Shown here: positions 1 through 8,712 of the stretch, one piece after another
Layout: every line of letters begins with the position of its first letter
Position numbering within the stretch: the stretch's first letter is position 1
Assembly (NCBI RefSeq): GCF_003206155.1
Contig: NZ_PZJV01000002.1
Coordinates: 372,001 to 436,000 of the forward strand
DNA from: Salinicola halophilus
GTDB taxonomy: Bacteria > Pseudomonadota > Gammaproteobacteria > Pseudomonadales > Halomonadaceae
Direction of reading: 5' to 3'
DNA length: 64,000 nucleotides
Position numbers and translations under genes: made by a program
The notes under the pieces: generated by a model
The model's database searches: none
Told to the model about the DNA's origin: nothing
Seen by the model: only the letters and a program-made list of their open reading frames with translations

Positions 1-780
1 AGAAGCACCGAGGCCCAGTGAGGTCGCCAGTCCGAACAGCGTCGCGAAGACCGCGAGGATGTCGATGACGTGGCCCGGCCAGCCCCAGATACGTTCACCC
101 AGGATCGGGTAGAAGATCGACCGCATGGTCAGCGGCAGACCCTTGTTGAACGAGAAAAGGGCCAGCGACAGTGCGACGACCGCGTAGATACCCCAGGGGT
201 GCAGACCCCAGTGGAAGATCGTGGAGGCCATGGCCAGCGACTGAGACGCCGCAGCATTGCCCTCTGCGCCGCCTAGCGGTGCCCAGGAATCCGCCGACAT
301 CGACGTGCCGAAGTGCGTGATCGGCTCGGAGACGCCGTAGAACATCAGGCCGATGCCCATACCCGCGGCGAAGAGCATCGCGAACCAGCCGGCGTAGCCG
401 AAATCCGGTTTGGCGTCGGCGCCCCCCAGTCGCACCTTACCCAGCGGGGTAAAGATGAGGCCGATGGCCAGGATGACGAAAATGTTCGCCGCGAGCAGAA
501 ACAGCCAGCTCAGGTTGGCGGTGAGAAAGCCCTTGGCGCCGTTGAAGATCGGAGCCATCTGTTCCGGCAGCGCCAGCGTGATGATGACGAAGAACAGAAC
601 GAGCAGCGACGAGATCGAAAAGACCTTGCCGTGCAGGTCGACATCGAAGCCGAATTTATTGGTCTGAATATTGTCTTGACCGATTACGTAATCGGTATCG
701 ATGAGGTTGGAAGCACCCTCGGGGGCCGGTACGCCTTCCTGCGGCGCGTCCGGCTGATTATTAGTGTCGTCTTGAGCCAC
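1..780 (-). CDS. BCCT family betaine/choline/carnitine transporter (C-terminus beyond window)
   Basis: Inner-membrane, probably Na+-coupled importer of a quaternary-ammonium compatible solute such as betaine or choline. The visible 260 residues start with a polar, acid- and Asn/Gln-rich cytoplasmic tail of about 50 residues, followed by membrane helices. The BCCT glycine signature GMGIG lies near residues 140-144, followed by YGVSEPITHF, and an aromatic FHWGLHPWGIY segment lies near 190. I chose the GTG at 778-780 because GGAG lies just upstream on the minus strand and no in-frame ATG precedes the conserved tail. The gene runs off the left edge, so about half the protein is missing and the substrate cannot be told. 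It is divergent from the acyl-CoA dehydrogenase. Confidence 0.88.
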   Translation of the reverse strand, partial: MAQDDTNNQPDAPQEGVPAPEGASNLIDTDYVIGQDNIQTNKFGFDVDLHGKVFSISSLLVLFFVIITLALPEQMAPIFNGAKGFLTANLSWLFLLAANIFVILAIGLIFTPLGKVRLGGADAKPDFGYAGWFAMLFAAGMGIGLMFYGVSEPITHFGTSMSADSWAPLGGAEGNAAASQSLAMASTIFHWGLHPWGIYAVVALSLALFSFNKGLPLTMRSIFYPILGERIWGWPGHVIDILAVFATLFGLATSLGLGAS

Positions 781-1065
781 TAGCCGTCTCCATTGTTTGA
801 ATGTACGCGATGAAAACCGCGCTCGTGCACGTAATGACGTTCCCTTGCGCCCGGCTTGCGAGCTCCGCTTCGCCAGGAATCCGCTTGATAGTCTGGCGGA
901 TCGTCTGGAACACGCAAGTTTTGTGATTATCCTGAATCTTTCAGTCGCTTCCAACCGGCGCGGCCGTGAACGGGTAGATAGCTGACGTTTTACACGGCAC
1001 TCGGTGGTGCGAAAGCGGCTGCGACCAAGGTCCGGGTCAACGTCATAGCGCGAACGTCGTATATT
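781..1065. other. Divergent intergenic region between BCCT gene and acyl-CoA dehydrogenase
   Basis: No credible gene is visible. It must carry the promoters of two divergent genes. A weak sigma-70 -10 element, TATATT, lies at 1060-1065 on the plus strand and abuts the palindrome described in the next entry. A good -35 is not visible. Confidence 0.5.
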
Positions 1066-1079
1066 GAAACGATCGTTTG
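1066..1079. promoter_or_regulatory. PsrA-like operator (GAAAC-GATC-GTTTG)
   Basis: The core AAACGATCGTTT (1067-1078) is a perfect 12-bp palindrome, flanked by G on each side. It fits the published consensus for the fatty-acid-responsive TetR regulator PsrA, (G/C)AAAC-N2-4-GTTT(G/C). It lies directly after a TATATT -10 candidate and 20 bp before the acyl-CoA dehydrogenase start, a position that suits repression. The match is seen; the regulator is inferred, since psrA is not in the window. Confidence 0.55.
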
Positions 1080-1098
1080 ATTACGCCCGGGAGGCGCT

Positions 1099-2883
1099 AT
1101 GGCCGTTTATCGTTCTCCGCTCGTGGATTTGCGCTTCGTCCGCGATTCGGTACTGGGTGCCGAGGCCGAGTGGCAGTCTCTCGCGCTCCCCGCCGAGGTC
1201 GATGCCGCACTGGCCGAAGCCGTATTGGAGGAAGGCGCGCGAATCGTCGAGGCCGAGCTGCTGGCGCTGAACGCCACCGGCGACGCCGAGGGGTGCCGGC
1301 TCGTCGACGGCCACGTCTCGACGCCGGCGGGATTCAAGGAGGCGTTCCGGACGTTCGCCGATGGCGGGTGGTGCGGCCTCGCCGGCAATCCGGCTTACGG
1401 GGGGCAGGGGATGCCCAAGCTCCTGACGCTCGCTTTCGATGAAATGCTCTACGCCGCCAATACGAGCTTCGCGCTCTATCTGACGCTCAACAACGGCGCG
1501 GCGCTGCTGCTCGAGCAGTACGCCGACGATGAGACCAAGGCACGCTATCTGCCGCGCCTGTATGCGGGTGACTGGCTGGGCACCATGTGCCTGACCGAGC
1601 CGCACTGCGGTACGGATCTCGGCCTCATCCGTACGCGCGCCGAGCCCGATGGCGAGGGTGGCTACGCCATCACCGGCAGCAAGATCTGGATCACCGGTGG
1701 CGATCACGACCTGACCGAAAACATTGCGCATCTGGTGCTCGCCAAGCTGCCCGATGCGCCCGAAGGCTCGCGCGGCATCTCGCTGTTTCTGGTGCCCAAG
1801 CGACAAGTGAATGCGGACGGCTCGCTGGGCGCGTCCAACGGCGTCGTCTGCGGCGGGCTCGAACACAAGATGGGCATCAAGGGCAGTGCGACCTGCGTCA
1901 TGCACTTCGAGGGCGCGAAGGGGACGCTGATCGGCGAGCCGCATCAGGGGCTGGCGACGATGTTCACAATGATGAACTACGAGCGCCTGTCCATCGGGGT
2001 GCAGGGGCTGGGGCTCGGCGAGATCGCCTACCAGAACGCCATCGCCTTCGCCCGCGAGCGTCTGCAGAGTCGGGCGCCCGGCGGTGCGGCCTATCCCGAG
2101 CGACCGGCGGATCCGATTCTGGTCCATCCCGACGTGCGTCGCATGGCGCTCGAGGTTCGCGCCTGGAACGAAGGCGCTCGACTGTTCGCCGGCTTCGTCG
2201 GTCGCGAGCTGGACCGGGCGCGCTATCACACCGACGTGACGGCTCGCAGCGACGCCGAAGCGATCGTCGCGCTGCTGACGCCGGTCGCCAAGGCGTTCAT
2301 CAGCGACCGGGGGTTCGATGCCACGGTCGTCGCGCAGCAGCTCTACGGTGGCAACGGCTACTGCGCGGAGTGGGGGGCCGAGCAGTTCGTGCGCGATGCG
2401 CGCATCGCCATGATCTACGAGGGCACCAACGGCATTCAGGCGATGGACTTGGTGGGAAGAAAGCTGGCACGCAATCGCGGCGCCTACGTCGAACAGCTCG
2501 TGACGCGAATTCGTGGCGATCTTCAGTCCGGTGAGTGTGGCACCTACGCTGAGGCGGTCGCCGATGAACTCGAACGGCTCGAGCGGGTCACCGCGGCTCT
2601 GCTTGCGCGGGCCGGCGATGACCACGACGCGCTCGGTAGCGCCGCCTATGACTATCTCGAACTGCTCGGGCTTACCGTCTACGCCTGGCTCTGGTCGCGG
2701 GCCGCCCGAGTCGCCGCCAACGGTCTCGCCGACGAAGGCGCCGCTGGTGAACGGTTCTATCGAAACAAGCTCGTCGTCGCGCGGTACTTCTTCGAGCGTC
2801 AGCTGCCACGCAGCGAATCGCTCGAGCGCAGGCTCGATGCTGGCGCGGAAGGGCTGATGGCGTTCGAGATCGAGGCGTTCTAG
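1099..2883 (+). CDS. Acyl-CoA dehydrogenase with C-terminal extension (FadE/DmdC-like)
   Basis: FAD-dependent alpha,beta-dehydrogenation of an acyl-CoA, feeding electrons to ETF. The protein has 594 residues, longer than the usual 380-400, with the extra acyl-CoA dehydrogenase C-terminal domain found in long-chain and DmdC-type enzymes. The flavin-binding signature CLTEPHCGTDL is at 164-174 and the YEGTN motif with the likely catalytic Glu441 is near residue 441. The ATG at 1099 follows GGGAGG with good spacing. The gene stands alone, and the PsrA-like palindrome upstream suggests fatty acid control. It could be a methylthiopropanoyl-CoA dehydrogenase (DmdC) or a general fatty acid enzyme; sequence alone does not decide. 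Confidence 0.9.
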   Translation: MAVYRSPLVDLRFVRDSVLGAEAEWQSLALPAEVDAALAEAVLEEGARIVEAELLALNATGDAEGCRLVDGHVSTPAGFKEAFRTFADGGWCGLAGNPAYGGQGMPKLLTLAFDEMLYAANTSFALYLTLNNGAALLLEQYADDETKARYLPRLYAGDWLGTMCLTEPHCGTDLGLIRTRAEPDGEGGYAITGSKIWITGGDHDLTENIAHLVLAKLPDAPEGSRGISLFLVPKRQVNADGSLGASNGVVCGGLEHKMGIKGSATCVMHFEGAKGTLIGEPHQGLATMFTMMNYERLSIGVQGLGLGEIAYQNAIAFARERLQSRAPGGAAYPERPADPILVHPDVRRMALEVRAWNEGARLFAGFVGRELDRARYHTDVTARSDAEAIVALLTPVAKAFISDRGFDATVVAQQLYGGNGYCAEWGAEQFVRDARIAMIYEGTNGIQAMDLVGRKLARNRGAYVEQLVTRIRGDLQSGECGTYAEAVADELERLERVTAALLARAGDDHDALGSAAYDYLELLGLTVYAWLWSRAARVAANGLADEGAAGERFYRNKLVVARYFFERQLPRSESLERRLDAGAEGLMAFEIEAF

Positions 2884-3009
2884 GCCGCCGCGCGATGCGC
2901 GATCTCGGATCACAGTCGAAAGAGGGGGAGCGCGGCAGACGCATCGACGAGGCGCCCGCCGTTGGGGGATGAGGCCGCATTCGCTGCCTCTTGTCTGCTC
3001 GGGCGGGTG

Positions 3010-3825
3010 TTAGTTCAAATTACCGACGCGGCGATAGCCGGCGTTGATGAAGCAGTAGCCGCCGTAAGCGATCAGGCCGACGGAAACGATACCGAGAATC
3101 CAGTCACCGAAGGGCTGTTTGGCGAGCATGTCGAGCACGCCGCCCAACCCCTCGACTTTGCTCGGCGAGAGCTGCCAAGCAGCGATGCCGATGAGCACGC
3201 CGATGATGACGAAGGTGCCGCCGCGAGCGGCCAGTCCGAGCCGCGCGATGCCCTCGAGCAGCGGCAGTGGCGGATTAGGGCGCTTGTCTAGATGCCAGTT
3301 CTTGCGGTAGGCGCGCGTCCAGGCGCGGTAGAGCTGATGGCAGCCCACGGCGATGAAGACGATACCCAGCGCCGCCAGCAACCAGCGCCCGCCGGGAATG
3401 CCGAGCAGCGTCTGCGTGCGCTCACTGTTACTGCTGCCTTGTGAGCTGGAAAACGAGTTGAATACCAGGGTCGTGCACTTCCAGGCCAGACCGGTGTAGA
3501 TGAGACCGCTGATAGCGAAACCGGCACGAGCGACCAGACCTTTCATGTCATCGCCTTTGTCTTCGGTATCGAAGAAGGCCTGGGCCAGCCGCCACAGGAC
3601 GTAGGCGACGAGACCGATGCCCATCAGGACGAGCAGGACGGTGCCGAAGGGCCAGGTAGCGATCCTCTGTATGACGTCGCTGGTGCCACTCTCGCTCCCC
3701 CCTAGGCCGATGGTCGTCAGCAGTGCCAGCCAGCCGATGGCTAAATAGATGACGCCCTTGGCAACGTAGCCCGCCGAGGCGGTGTGGCTCAGCCAGTCGC
3801 GAAGCGAGTTGGAATGGGATGACAT
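3010..3825 (-). CDS. DUF1206 domain-containing membrane protein
   Basis: Unknown function. The 271-residue protein has six predicted membrane helices arranged as three repeats of about 85 residues, each opening with a motif like ARxGYxxxGxIYxxIG (SAGYVAKGVIYLAIG, ARAGFAISGLIYTGLA, ARGGTFVIIGVLIGIA) and ending in a second helix. That is the DUF1206 triplicate architecture. I place the start at MSSHSNS (3825); a longer reading frame upstream is Arg-rich and has no family resemblance. It is convergent with the acyl-CoA dehydrogenase and divergent from the symporter pair. No partner genes suggest a role. Confidence 0.85.
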   Translation of the reverse strand: MSSHSNSLRDWLSHTASAGYVAKGVIYLAIGWLALLTTIGLGGSESGTSDVIQRIATWPFGTVLLVLMGIGLVAYVLWRLAQAFFDTEDKGDDMKGLVARAGFAISGLIYTGLAWKCTTLVFNSFSSSQGSSNSERTQTLLGIPGGRWLLAALGIVFIAVGCHQLYRAWTRAYRKNWHLDKRPNPPLPLLEGIARLGLAARGGTFVIIGVLIGIAAWQLSPSKVEGLGGVLDMLAKQPFGDWILGIVSVGLIAYGGYCFINAGYRRVGNLN

Positions 3826-4045
3826 GTTTGTCCTTCTTGTCGGAGAAAATATCGTGCGCCGGATACGCTTGGGCGCGTGGCGCGAGACTCGTGGTGCAAG
3901 CGTAGTGGAAGACGCGCGATCGAGCCTGCACGGATCGAGGCTCCGTTGTCGACCGGTCCGGCGCCGGTCGGGTCGCGATCCGTGTTGCGCTATCCTAGCG
4001 CGGCGCGACAGGCGCGATGGCATTCACCGTCTTCTGGACTCTCCA

Positions 4046-4276
4046 ATGAAACACTTTGTCGTACACCCTCGATCGCGCCGCGGCTGGTGCCTGGCGCTGG
4101 CGTTCGCGCTGCTCATCAGCGCCGGGATCTGGCCGGTCGTCGCGGCGTTCAACCGCGCCGAACTCTGGTTCGGGCTGCCGCCGCTCGCGGTGCTGACCTA
4201 TGCCATCGTGACGGGCTGCTGGCTGACGATGCTGATCGCCAACCGTCTGTTGCGCAGGAGCGATAGCGATGTCTAG
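4046..4276 (+). CDS. DUF3311-type small membrane subunit of SSS transporter
   Basis: A 76-residue protein with two hydrophobic helices (about 15-35 and 43-65) and a basic C-terminus (RLLRRSDSDV). It matches the short DUF3311 proteins that precede sodium:solute symporters. Its stop lies inside the start of the following symporter gene (8-bp overlap), indicating translational coupling and a shared function, probably assembly or activity of the carrier. The ATG at 4046 is the first start that gives a membrane protein; longer readings upstream are Arg-rich noise. Confidence 0.85.
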   Translation: MKHFVVHPRSRRGWCLALAFALLISAGIWPVVAAFNRAELWFGLPPLAVLTYAIVTGCWLTMLIANRLLRRSDSDV

Positions 4277-5741
4277 CTGGATTCCGCTGGCCATCACGAT
4301 GGGCTACATCGTGGTGGCGTTGATCATCGGTATCAACGCTCGGCGTGGGCGCGTCATGGACAGCCTCGAAGAGTGGGGGGTCGCGGGACGCAGCATGGGG
4401 CCGGTCACGCTCTATCTGCTCATCGCCGCCGGCAGCATCAGCGCCTACACCTTCATGGGGGCGCCGGGATGGGCGTACTCCAAGGGAGTGGCCGTCTTCT
4501 ACGTGGTGATCTACCTCTCCTATCTGGCGCTGGTCGCCTGGTACTGCGGCCCGAAGGTGTGGGCCTTCGGGCAGCGGTTCGGTCACGTGACCCAGGGCGC
4601 GGCCATCGCGGATCGCTACCAGAGTCCGCTGCTCGGGGGGCTCGCGGCACTGGTCATGTCGATCGGCTCGCTGGCTTACGCCGTGCTGCAGACCATTGGA
4701 TCCGCCTACATCCTGTCGGTGATGAGCGGCGGCGAGATCCCGGTGTGGGTCGGGGTGATCGTGGTGCTCGGCGCGATCGCGATCTATCTCTACATCAGCG
4801 GTCAACGCGCCATCGGTCTCACCAATGCCTTTCAAGGCATATTGATGCTGGGCGTGGCCTGGGCCGTGGGTCTCTGGGCGACCCACGAGGCGACCGGCGA
4901 GATCGGCTTTGCGGGCGTCTTCGAGCGGCTGGCGAGCGAGCGCCCCGAATTTCTCACCCTCCCCGGTGCGGGCGGCGACATCGGGTTCGCGTTCTGGACG
5001 ACGTCGATCATCGTCTCGATGTTCTCCTTCATGCCGCCGGTGTGGAGTCAGTGGATGAGCGCCCGCTCGGCGTCGACGATTCGACGCAGCGCGACCTGGT
5101 TGCCGACCTACTACATCGTGGTGCTGCCGATGGTGGTGGTGGGATTTATCGGCATTCTGGCGCTCCCGGCGCTTTCGCGCGCCGATACCGTGGCGCTCAC
5201 GTATGCGCTCGAGCACATGCCGAGCTGGCTGGTAGGGCTTCTGGGAGCCGGCACGCTGGCCGCGGCGATGTCCTCCTGCGAGCCATTTCTCCACTCCATC
5301 GCCATGGCCTATGCCCGTGACGTGGCGCAGCCGCTGTTCAGATTGAGCGATGCAACGACAGGAAGGTTGGCGCGGAGACTCCTGGTGCCGATCATGGCGC
5401 TGATCGTCGCCCCCGTGGCGATCGCCGAGCCGAGCAATCTGGTGATGATTCTGCTGGTGGGACTCGGTTTTGCGACGCAAGTGCTGCCGGCCTTCATCGG
5501 CATGTTTCTCTGGACCCGAGCCTCGACCCCCGGGGTGCTCGTCGGCATTCTGAGCGGTTTCTGCGTCACGCTTGCCTTGACGCTGATCTGGCCCAACCCG
5601 ATGGGCGTGCATGCCGGCTTCTGGGGGCTAATGGTGAATCTGCCGCTATTCGTTGGCATTTCGCTCATGACATCACCGGTGCGAGACGATGTCGTCGAGC
5701 GCTTTTTCGCGATCAGTGCGCCCGGACGCTCGTTGGGGTGA
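4269..5741 (+). CDS. Sodium:solute symporter (SSS) family protein
   Basis: Inner-membrane Na+-driven importer, 490 residues with about 13 hydrophobic helices. Family features include the Gly/Ser-rich early segment (AAGSISAYTFMGAPGWAYSKG), a QRFGHVTQGAAIADRY loop, and the later GTLAAAMSSCEPFLHSIAM segment that corresponds to the conserved SSS region around the sodium site. The substrate is unknown; the DUF3311-plus-SSS pairing is often seen with monocarboxylate or pantothenate-like carriers. It is coupled to the preceding small subunit. No regulator is adjacent. Confidence 0.9.
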   Translation: MSSWIPLAITMGYIVVALIIGINARRGRVMDSLEEWGVAGRSMGPVTLYLLIAAGSISAYTFMGAPGWAYSKGVAVFYVVIYLSYLALVAWYCGPKVWAFGQRFGHVTQGAAIADRYQSPLLGGLAALVMSIGSLAYAVLQTIGSAYILSVMSGGEIPVWVGVIVVLGAIAIYLYISGQRAIGLTNAFQGILMLGVAWAVGLWATHEATGEIGFAGVFERLASERPEFLTLPGAGGDIGFAFWTTSIIVSMFSFMPPVWSQWMSARSASTIRRSATWLPTYYIVVLPMVVVGFIGILALPALSRADTVALTYALEHMPSWLVGLLGAGTLAAAMSSCEPFLHSIAMAYARDVAQPLFRLSDATTGRLARRLLVPIMALIVAPVAIAEPSNLVMILLVGLGFATQVLPAFIGMFLWTRASTPGVLVGILSGFCVTLALTLIWPNPMGVHAGFWGLMVNLPLFVGISLMTSPVRDDVVERFFAISAPGRSLG

Positions 5742-5816
5742 GCGGACGCCCGGGCGACGTCCGGCCGGCGGGGCAGGGTCAGCAGGGTGTGAAGGGTGGC
5801 TCGAAGAGCGCGCGGC

Positions 5817-6563
5817 TTATATCGCGTTCGCGGCCAGCACTTTGCTCAGGAATCGCCGAGTACGCTCGTCCTGCGGGTGCGTGAATAGCTCGCTCGGCGG
5901 GCCCTGTTCGACGATCGTGCCGCCATCCATGTAGATCACGCGATCGGCGACGTCGCGGGCGAACTGCATCTCGTGGGTGACGACGATCATGGTCTGGTTT
6001 TCGGCGGCGAGCTGCTTCATCAGACCGAGCACCTCTTCGACCCACTGCGGGTCCAGCGAGGAGGTGGGCTCGTCGAAGAGAATGACGTCGGCATTGGCTG
6101 CCATCGCCCGTCCGATGCCGATACGCTGCTGCTGTCCACCGGAGAGCGCGGCGGGGTAGGCACCGGCCTTGTCCGCCAGGCCGATACGCTCGAGTATCTC
6201 GCGGGCGCGAGCATGCGCCTTGGCCTTGGGTTGGCCGTCGACGACGATCATGCCCTCGGCAATGTTCTCGAGCGCCGTCTTGTTGGCGAACAGCGCGTAG
6301 TTCTGGAAGACGAAGGCCGTGCGCCGACGCAGCGCGAGAATCTGCTCGCGCGTGGCGTGGGTCGCGTCGAGGGAAAGATCGCTGATGCGTATCTGCCCCG
6401 CGTCGGGCTGCTCCAGGAAATTGATGCAGCGCAGCAGCGTCGACTTGCCGGTCCCGGAGGGACCGACCACGACGATGATTTCGCCACGCTCGAGCGTCAG
6501 ATCGATATCGTCGAAGACGGTGTGCTCGCCGAAGCGCTTGCGCAGCCCTCGAATGTCGATCAT
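5817..6563 (-). CDS. Polar amino acid ABC transporter, ATP-binding protein
   Basis: ATPase that powers the import complex formed with the next two genes. The protein has 248 residues. Walker A is GPSGTGKS at 34-41, the signature motif is LSGGQQQRIGIGRAM, Walker B is ILFDEPTSSLDP, and the switch His is in VVTHEM. This is the GlnQ/TcyN-type polar amino acid family. The start MIDIRGL at 6563 overlaps the end of the permease gene by four bases, so the two are translationally coupled. The reading frame stays open upstream, but that extension overlaps the permease gene and is Arg-rich, so I excluded it. Confidence 0.93.
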   Translation of the reverse strand: MIDIRGLRKRFGEHTVFDDIDLTLERGEIIVVVGPSGTGKSTLLRCINFLEQPDAGQIRISDLSLDATHATREQILALRRRTAFVFQNYALFANKTALENIAEGMIVVDGQPKAKAHARAREILERIGLADKAGAYPAALSGGQQQRIGIGRAMAANADVILFDEPTSSLDPQWVEEVLGLMKQLAAENQTMIVVTHEMQFARDVADRVIYMDGGTIVEQGPPSELFTHPQDERTRRFLSKVLAANAI

Positions 6564-7246
6564 CGCTGATACGCCCGGTTGAGTCGTTTTTCGAGCCATT
6601 TCTGAATCCATGAAAGCCCCTCCACCACGATCCAGTAGATCACCGCGACGACCAGGAACGCCTCGAAATAGAGAAAGCTTCCTGCCGCTTCTTTCTGTGT
6701 CGCCCCCATCAGCTCGGTGACGCCGAGCGTGAAGGCCAGCGACGTGGACTTGATCATGTCGATGAAGTAATTCATTAGCGTCGGCGTTGCCACCCGAGTC
6801 GCCTGGGGCAGCACGATACGCCGCATCAACTGGGCCTGCGTCATGCCGATCGACTGGGCGGCTTCGATCTGGCTGCGGTCGATACCCACGATCGCCGCTC
6901 TGATCGACTCGGCCATGTAAGCGGAAAAATGTAGCGTGAGACCGAGAATGGCGGCAGTCACGCCGTTGATCGATACCAGAAACGTCAGGACTTGCGGCAA
7001 GCCATAGTAGAAGAGGAATAGCTGTACCAGCAGCGGCGTGCCGCGGAAAAACGAAATGAACAGCAGCGCCAGCCCGTTGAGCCCCGGGACGCGTGTGACG
7101 CGTATGACGGCCAGCAGACACGCGAGCACCAAGGCACAGACCATGCTGGCGGCGGCCATCTCGAGCGTCAGCGGAAGATAGCCGAGAAGCACCGGTATCA
7201 GGCTCAGCATGTAATCGAAATCGAGTGAGTGCATAGCGAGTGCCAT
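6560..7246 (-). CDS. Polar amino acid ABC transporter, permease
   Basis: Membrane subunit, 228 residues, with about five helices and the EAA loop typical of the HisM/TcyL class (GIDRSQIEAAQSIGMTQAQ), which docks the ATPase. It lies between the binding-protein gene and the ATPase gene on the minus strand. A single permease suggests a homodimer, as in cystine or glutamine systems. A strong hairpin separates it from the binding-protein gene, so it may be expressed at a lower level than the receptor. Confidence 0.93.
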   Translation of the reverse strand: MALAMHSLDFDYMLSLIPVLLGYLPLTLEMAAASMVCALVLACLLAVIRVTRVPGLNGLALLFISFFRGTPLLVQLFLFYYGLPQVLTFLVSINGVTAAILGLTLHFSAYMAESIRAAIVGIDRSQIEAAQSIGMTQAQLMRRIVLPQATRVATPTLMNYFIDMIKSTSLAFTLGVTELMGATQKEAAGSFLYFEAFLVVAVIYWIVVEGLSWIQKWLEKRLNRAYQR

Positions 7247-7296
7247 CTCGTCTCAGGGCAGAAGCGCGGTGAAGATAACGGCGGTCATCGACGATA

Positions 7297-7326
7297 AAGC
7301 CCATGACGTATCGACGTCATGGGCTT
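7297..7326 (-). terminator. Intercistronic hairpin between binding protein and permease genes
   Basis: A perfect 13-bp inverted repeat (AAGCCCATGACGT, loop of 4, ACGTCATGGGCTT) sits 14 bp after the binding-protein stop and 50 bp before the permease start. On the minus strand it is followed only by TTTAT, so it is probably a partial terminator or mRNA-stabilising structure that favours the receptor message. Confidence 0.6.
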
Positions 7327-7340
7327 GGGCGCGAGAGGGC

Positions 7341-8132
7341 TCAGCGTTGCGTGATGTCGCTGCCAAACCATTTTTCGGAGATTTCGGCGAGCTTGCCGCT
7401 ATCACGCAGCGTGTCGAGGGCGTCGTTGACGCGATCACGCAGCGCACGGCCGGCCTCGTCATCGCGGAACGGATAGGCGTTCTCGATCTGCGAGAAGGGT
7501 TGGCCCGCGAGCTGAAGCGGTAGCGGCTTGTCCTTGATCACCTGCGAGGCGCTGACCCGATCCATGACGAAGGCATCCGCGCGGCCGAGCGCCACGTCCT
7601 GCTCGACATTCGATTCGTAGGTCTTGATGTTGATTTCGTCGGCATACGGCAGTTCCTCGAGCAGCTGCTCGTAGTTGGAACCGAGGTTCACCGCGACGGT
7701 CTTGCCCTTGAGGTCTTCGACACCATTGATCGCATCGTTACCTTCGCGGGTGACCACCTGCGCGCCGTCATAGACGTAGGGCTCGCTGAAAACGTACTTC
7801 TCTTCCCGCTCGGGCGTGATGGTGATCTGGTTGGCAATGGTGTCGATGCGCCTGGAGTCGAGCATACCCGCCAAGCCCGAGAAGCTTGCCGTGATGAACG
7901 ACACATCGTCGCCGGTGATGTCGCCGATCGCGTTCATCAGATCGACTTCGAAGCCTTTCAGCTCGTCCTGCTCGACGTAGGTGAAAGGATAGTAGCCGCC
8001 GGACATGCCGACCTTGAGCGTATCGGCGCTGGCCGCCGGGGCCGTCAGTGCCGTCAGTGCCGTCAGCCCCAGAGCCGTGGCAACAATAGCCAGAGAGGCC
8101 GGACGCGGTACGGTCGTGAACAGCTTGATCAT
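7341..8132 (-). CDS. Polar amino acid ABC transporter, periplasmic binding protein
   Basis: Extracytoplasmic receptor of 263 residues with a clear Sec signal peptide (about residues 1-35, ending APAASA before DTLKVG). The mature part is the two-lobed family 3 solute-binding fold: GGYYPFTYVEQDELKGFEVDLMNA is split here as the ligand-binding opening, followed by DLKGKTVAVNLGSNYE in the second lobe and a C-terminal ISEKWFG. It resembles cystine/polar amino acid receptors (TcyJ/FliY type). The start at 8132 has AGGAGA eight bases upstream; a longer frame reaching 8429 lacks an RBS and a signal sequence. It is the first gene of the three-gene transport operon. Confidence 0.92.
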   Translation of the reverse strand: MIKLFTTVPRPASLAIVATALGLTALTALTAPAASADTLKVGMSGGYYPFTYVEQDELKGFEVDLMNAIGDITGDDVSFITASFSGLAGMLDSRRIDTIANQITITPEREEKYVFSEPYVYDGAQVVTREGNDAINGVEDLKGKTVAVNLGSNYEQLLEELPYADEINIKTYESNVEQDVALGRADAFVMDRVSASQVIKDKPLPLQLAGQPFSQIENAYPFRDDEAGRALRDRVNDALDTLRDSGKLAEISEKWFGSDITQR

Positions 8133-8640
8133 GGCGAATCTCCTGTAGGCGGAAACGGTGGCGCGTATCATGCACTGCGCAAAACGGGGAAAGGATAGCG
8201 CAAAAACTATTAAGTAATAAAAGGAAAAATTTATATGCTTTTTAGTTTGGGTTGCCGTGAGTGAACGTGTGCATCGGTCGCTAGAGGCTAGTCCTTCATC
8301 CAGGCACGTGAAACGGTGGCAGCCCGAATGCCGGCCTTTGGGATCCGGCAGCGGCCCATGGCTATACAGAGTTTTGTCGCATGTACTGTATTGATATAAG
8401 ATCTGTGCCGCTGCACTCATGGGGGCCACCGCAGGGACGTGACCAACGGACGCGCCAGTGCTGGTTAGCGGTAGAGGCCAAGGAAGAGTCTCTGACTCGG
8501 GAGCATTGAGAGGAGCGGAGCACTACGAATGATCGCGAAGCGAGAGGGCAGATGCGCTCCGAGTCGCAGGACGGCGTGGCTGTTCGAGCGAGCTGGCGGC
8601 CCCCCGTCGCCTCGCTATCGAAATACTTAGACCAAAGTCT
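8133..8640. other. Gene-free region upstream of the binding-protein gene
   Basis: No convincing protein gene. 8190-8240 is AT-rich for this genome and probably carries the minus-strand promoter of the amino acid transporter operon. The plus strand has the promoter-like element listed at 8374-8400, followed by about 200 bases with seven GGA triplets and a hairpin at about 8588-8617 (AGCGAG/CTCGCT) without a T-run. A transcript here is possible but not shown. Confidence 0.4.
8374..8400 (+). promoter_or_regulatory. Extended -10 sigma-70 promoter candidate without a downstream gene
   Basis: TTGTCG at 8374-8379 and TGATATAAG at 8392-8400 form a promoter-like pair with an extended -10 (TG-n-TATAAG). 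The spacing is only 15 bp, or 17 bp if TAAGAT is read as the -10. No coding start follows for 690 bases, so any product would be an RNA. Confidence 0.35.
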
Positions 8641-8680
8641 CATAGCAAGCCGATAGATCGAGGCAGAACTGATTTTTGGC

Positions 8681-8707
8681 TTGACCGACTGACAAGGTTT
8701 GTATAGT
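8681..8707 (+). promoter_or_regulatory. Promoter candidate for the first CsrB-like RNA
   Basis: TTGACC at 8681-8686 and TATAGT at 8702-8707 with 15-bp spacing (16 if the -35 is read as CTTGAC). Transcription would start near 8713, just before a series of GGA hairpins. A GacA/UvrY box (TGTAAG-N6-CTTACA) is not clearly visible upstream. Confidence 0.45.
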
Positions 8708-8712
8708 TTTAT

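Noticed and set aside
1081-2913. 610-codon minus-strand frame opposite the acyl-CoA dehydrogenase
   Set aside because: A high-GC antisense shadow; the plus-strand gene has full family motifs and an RBS.
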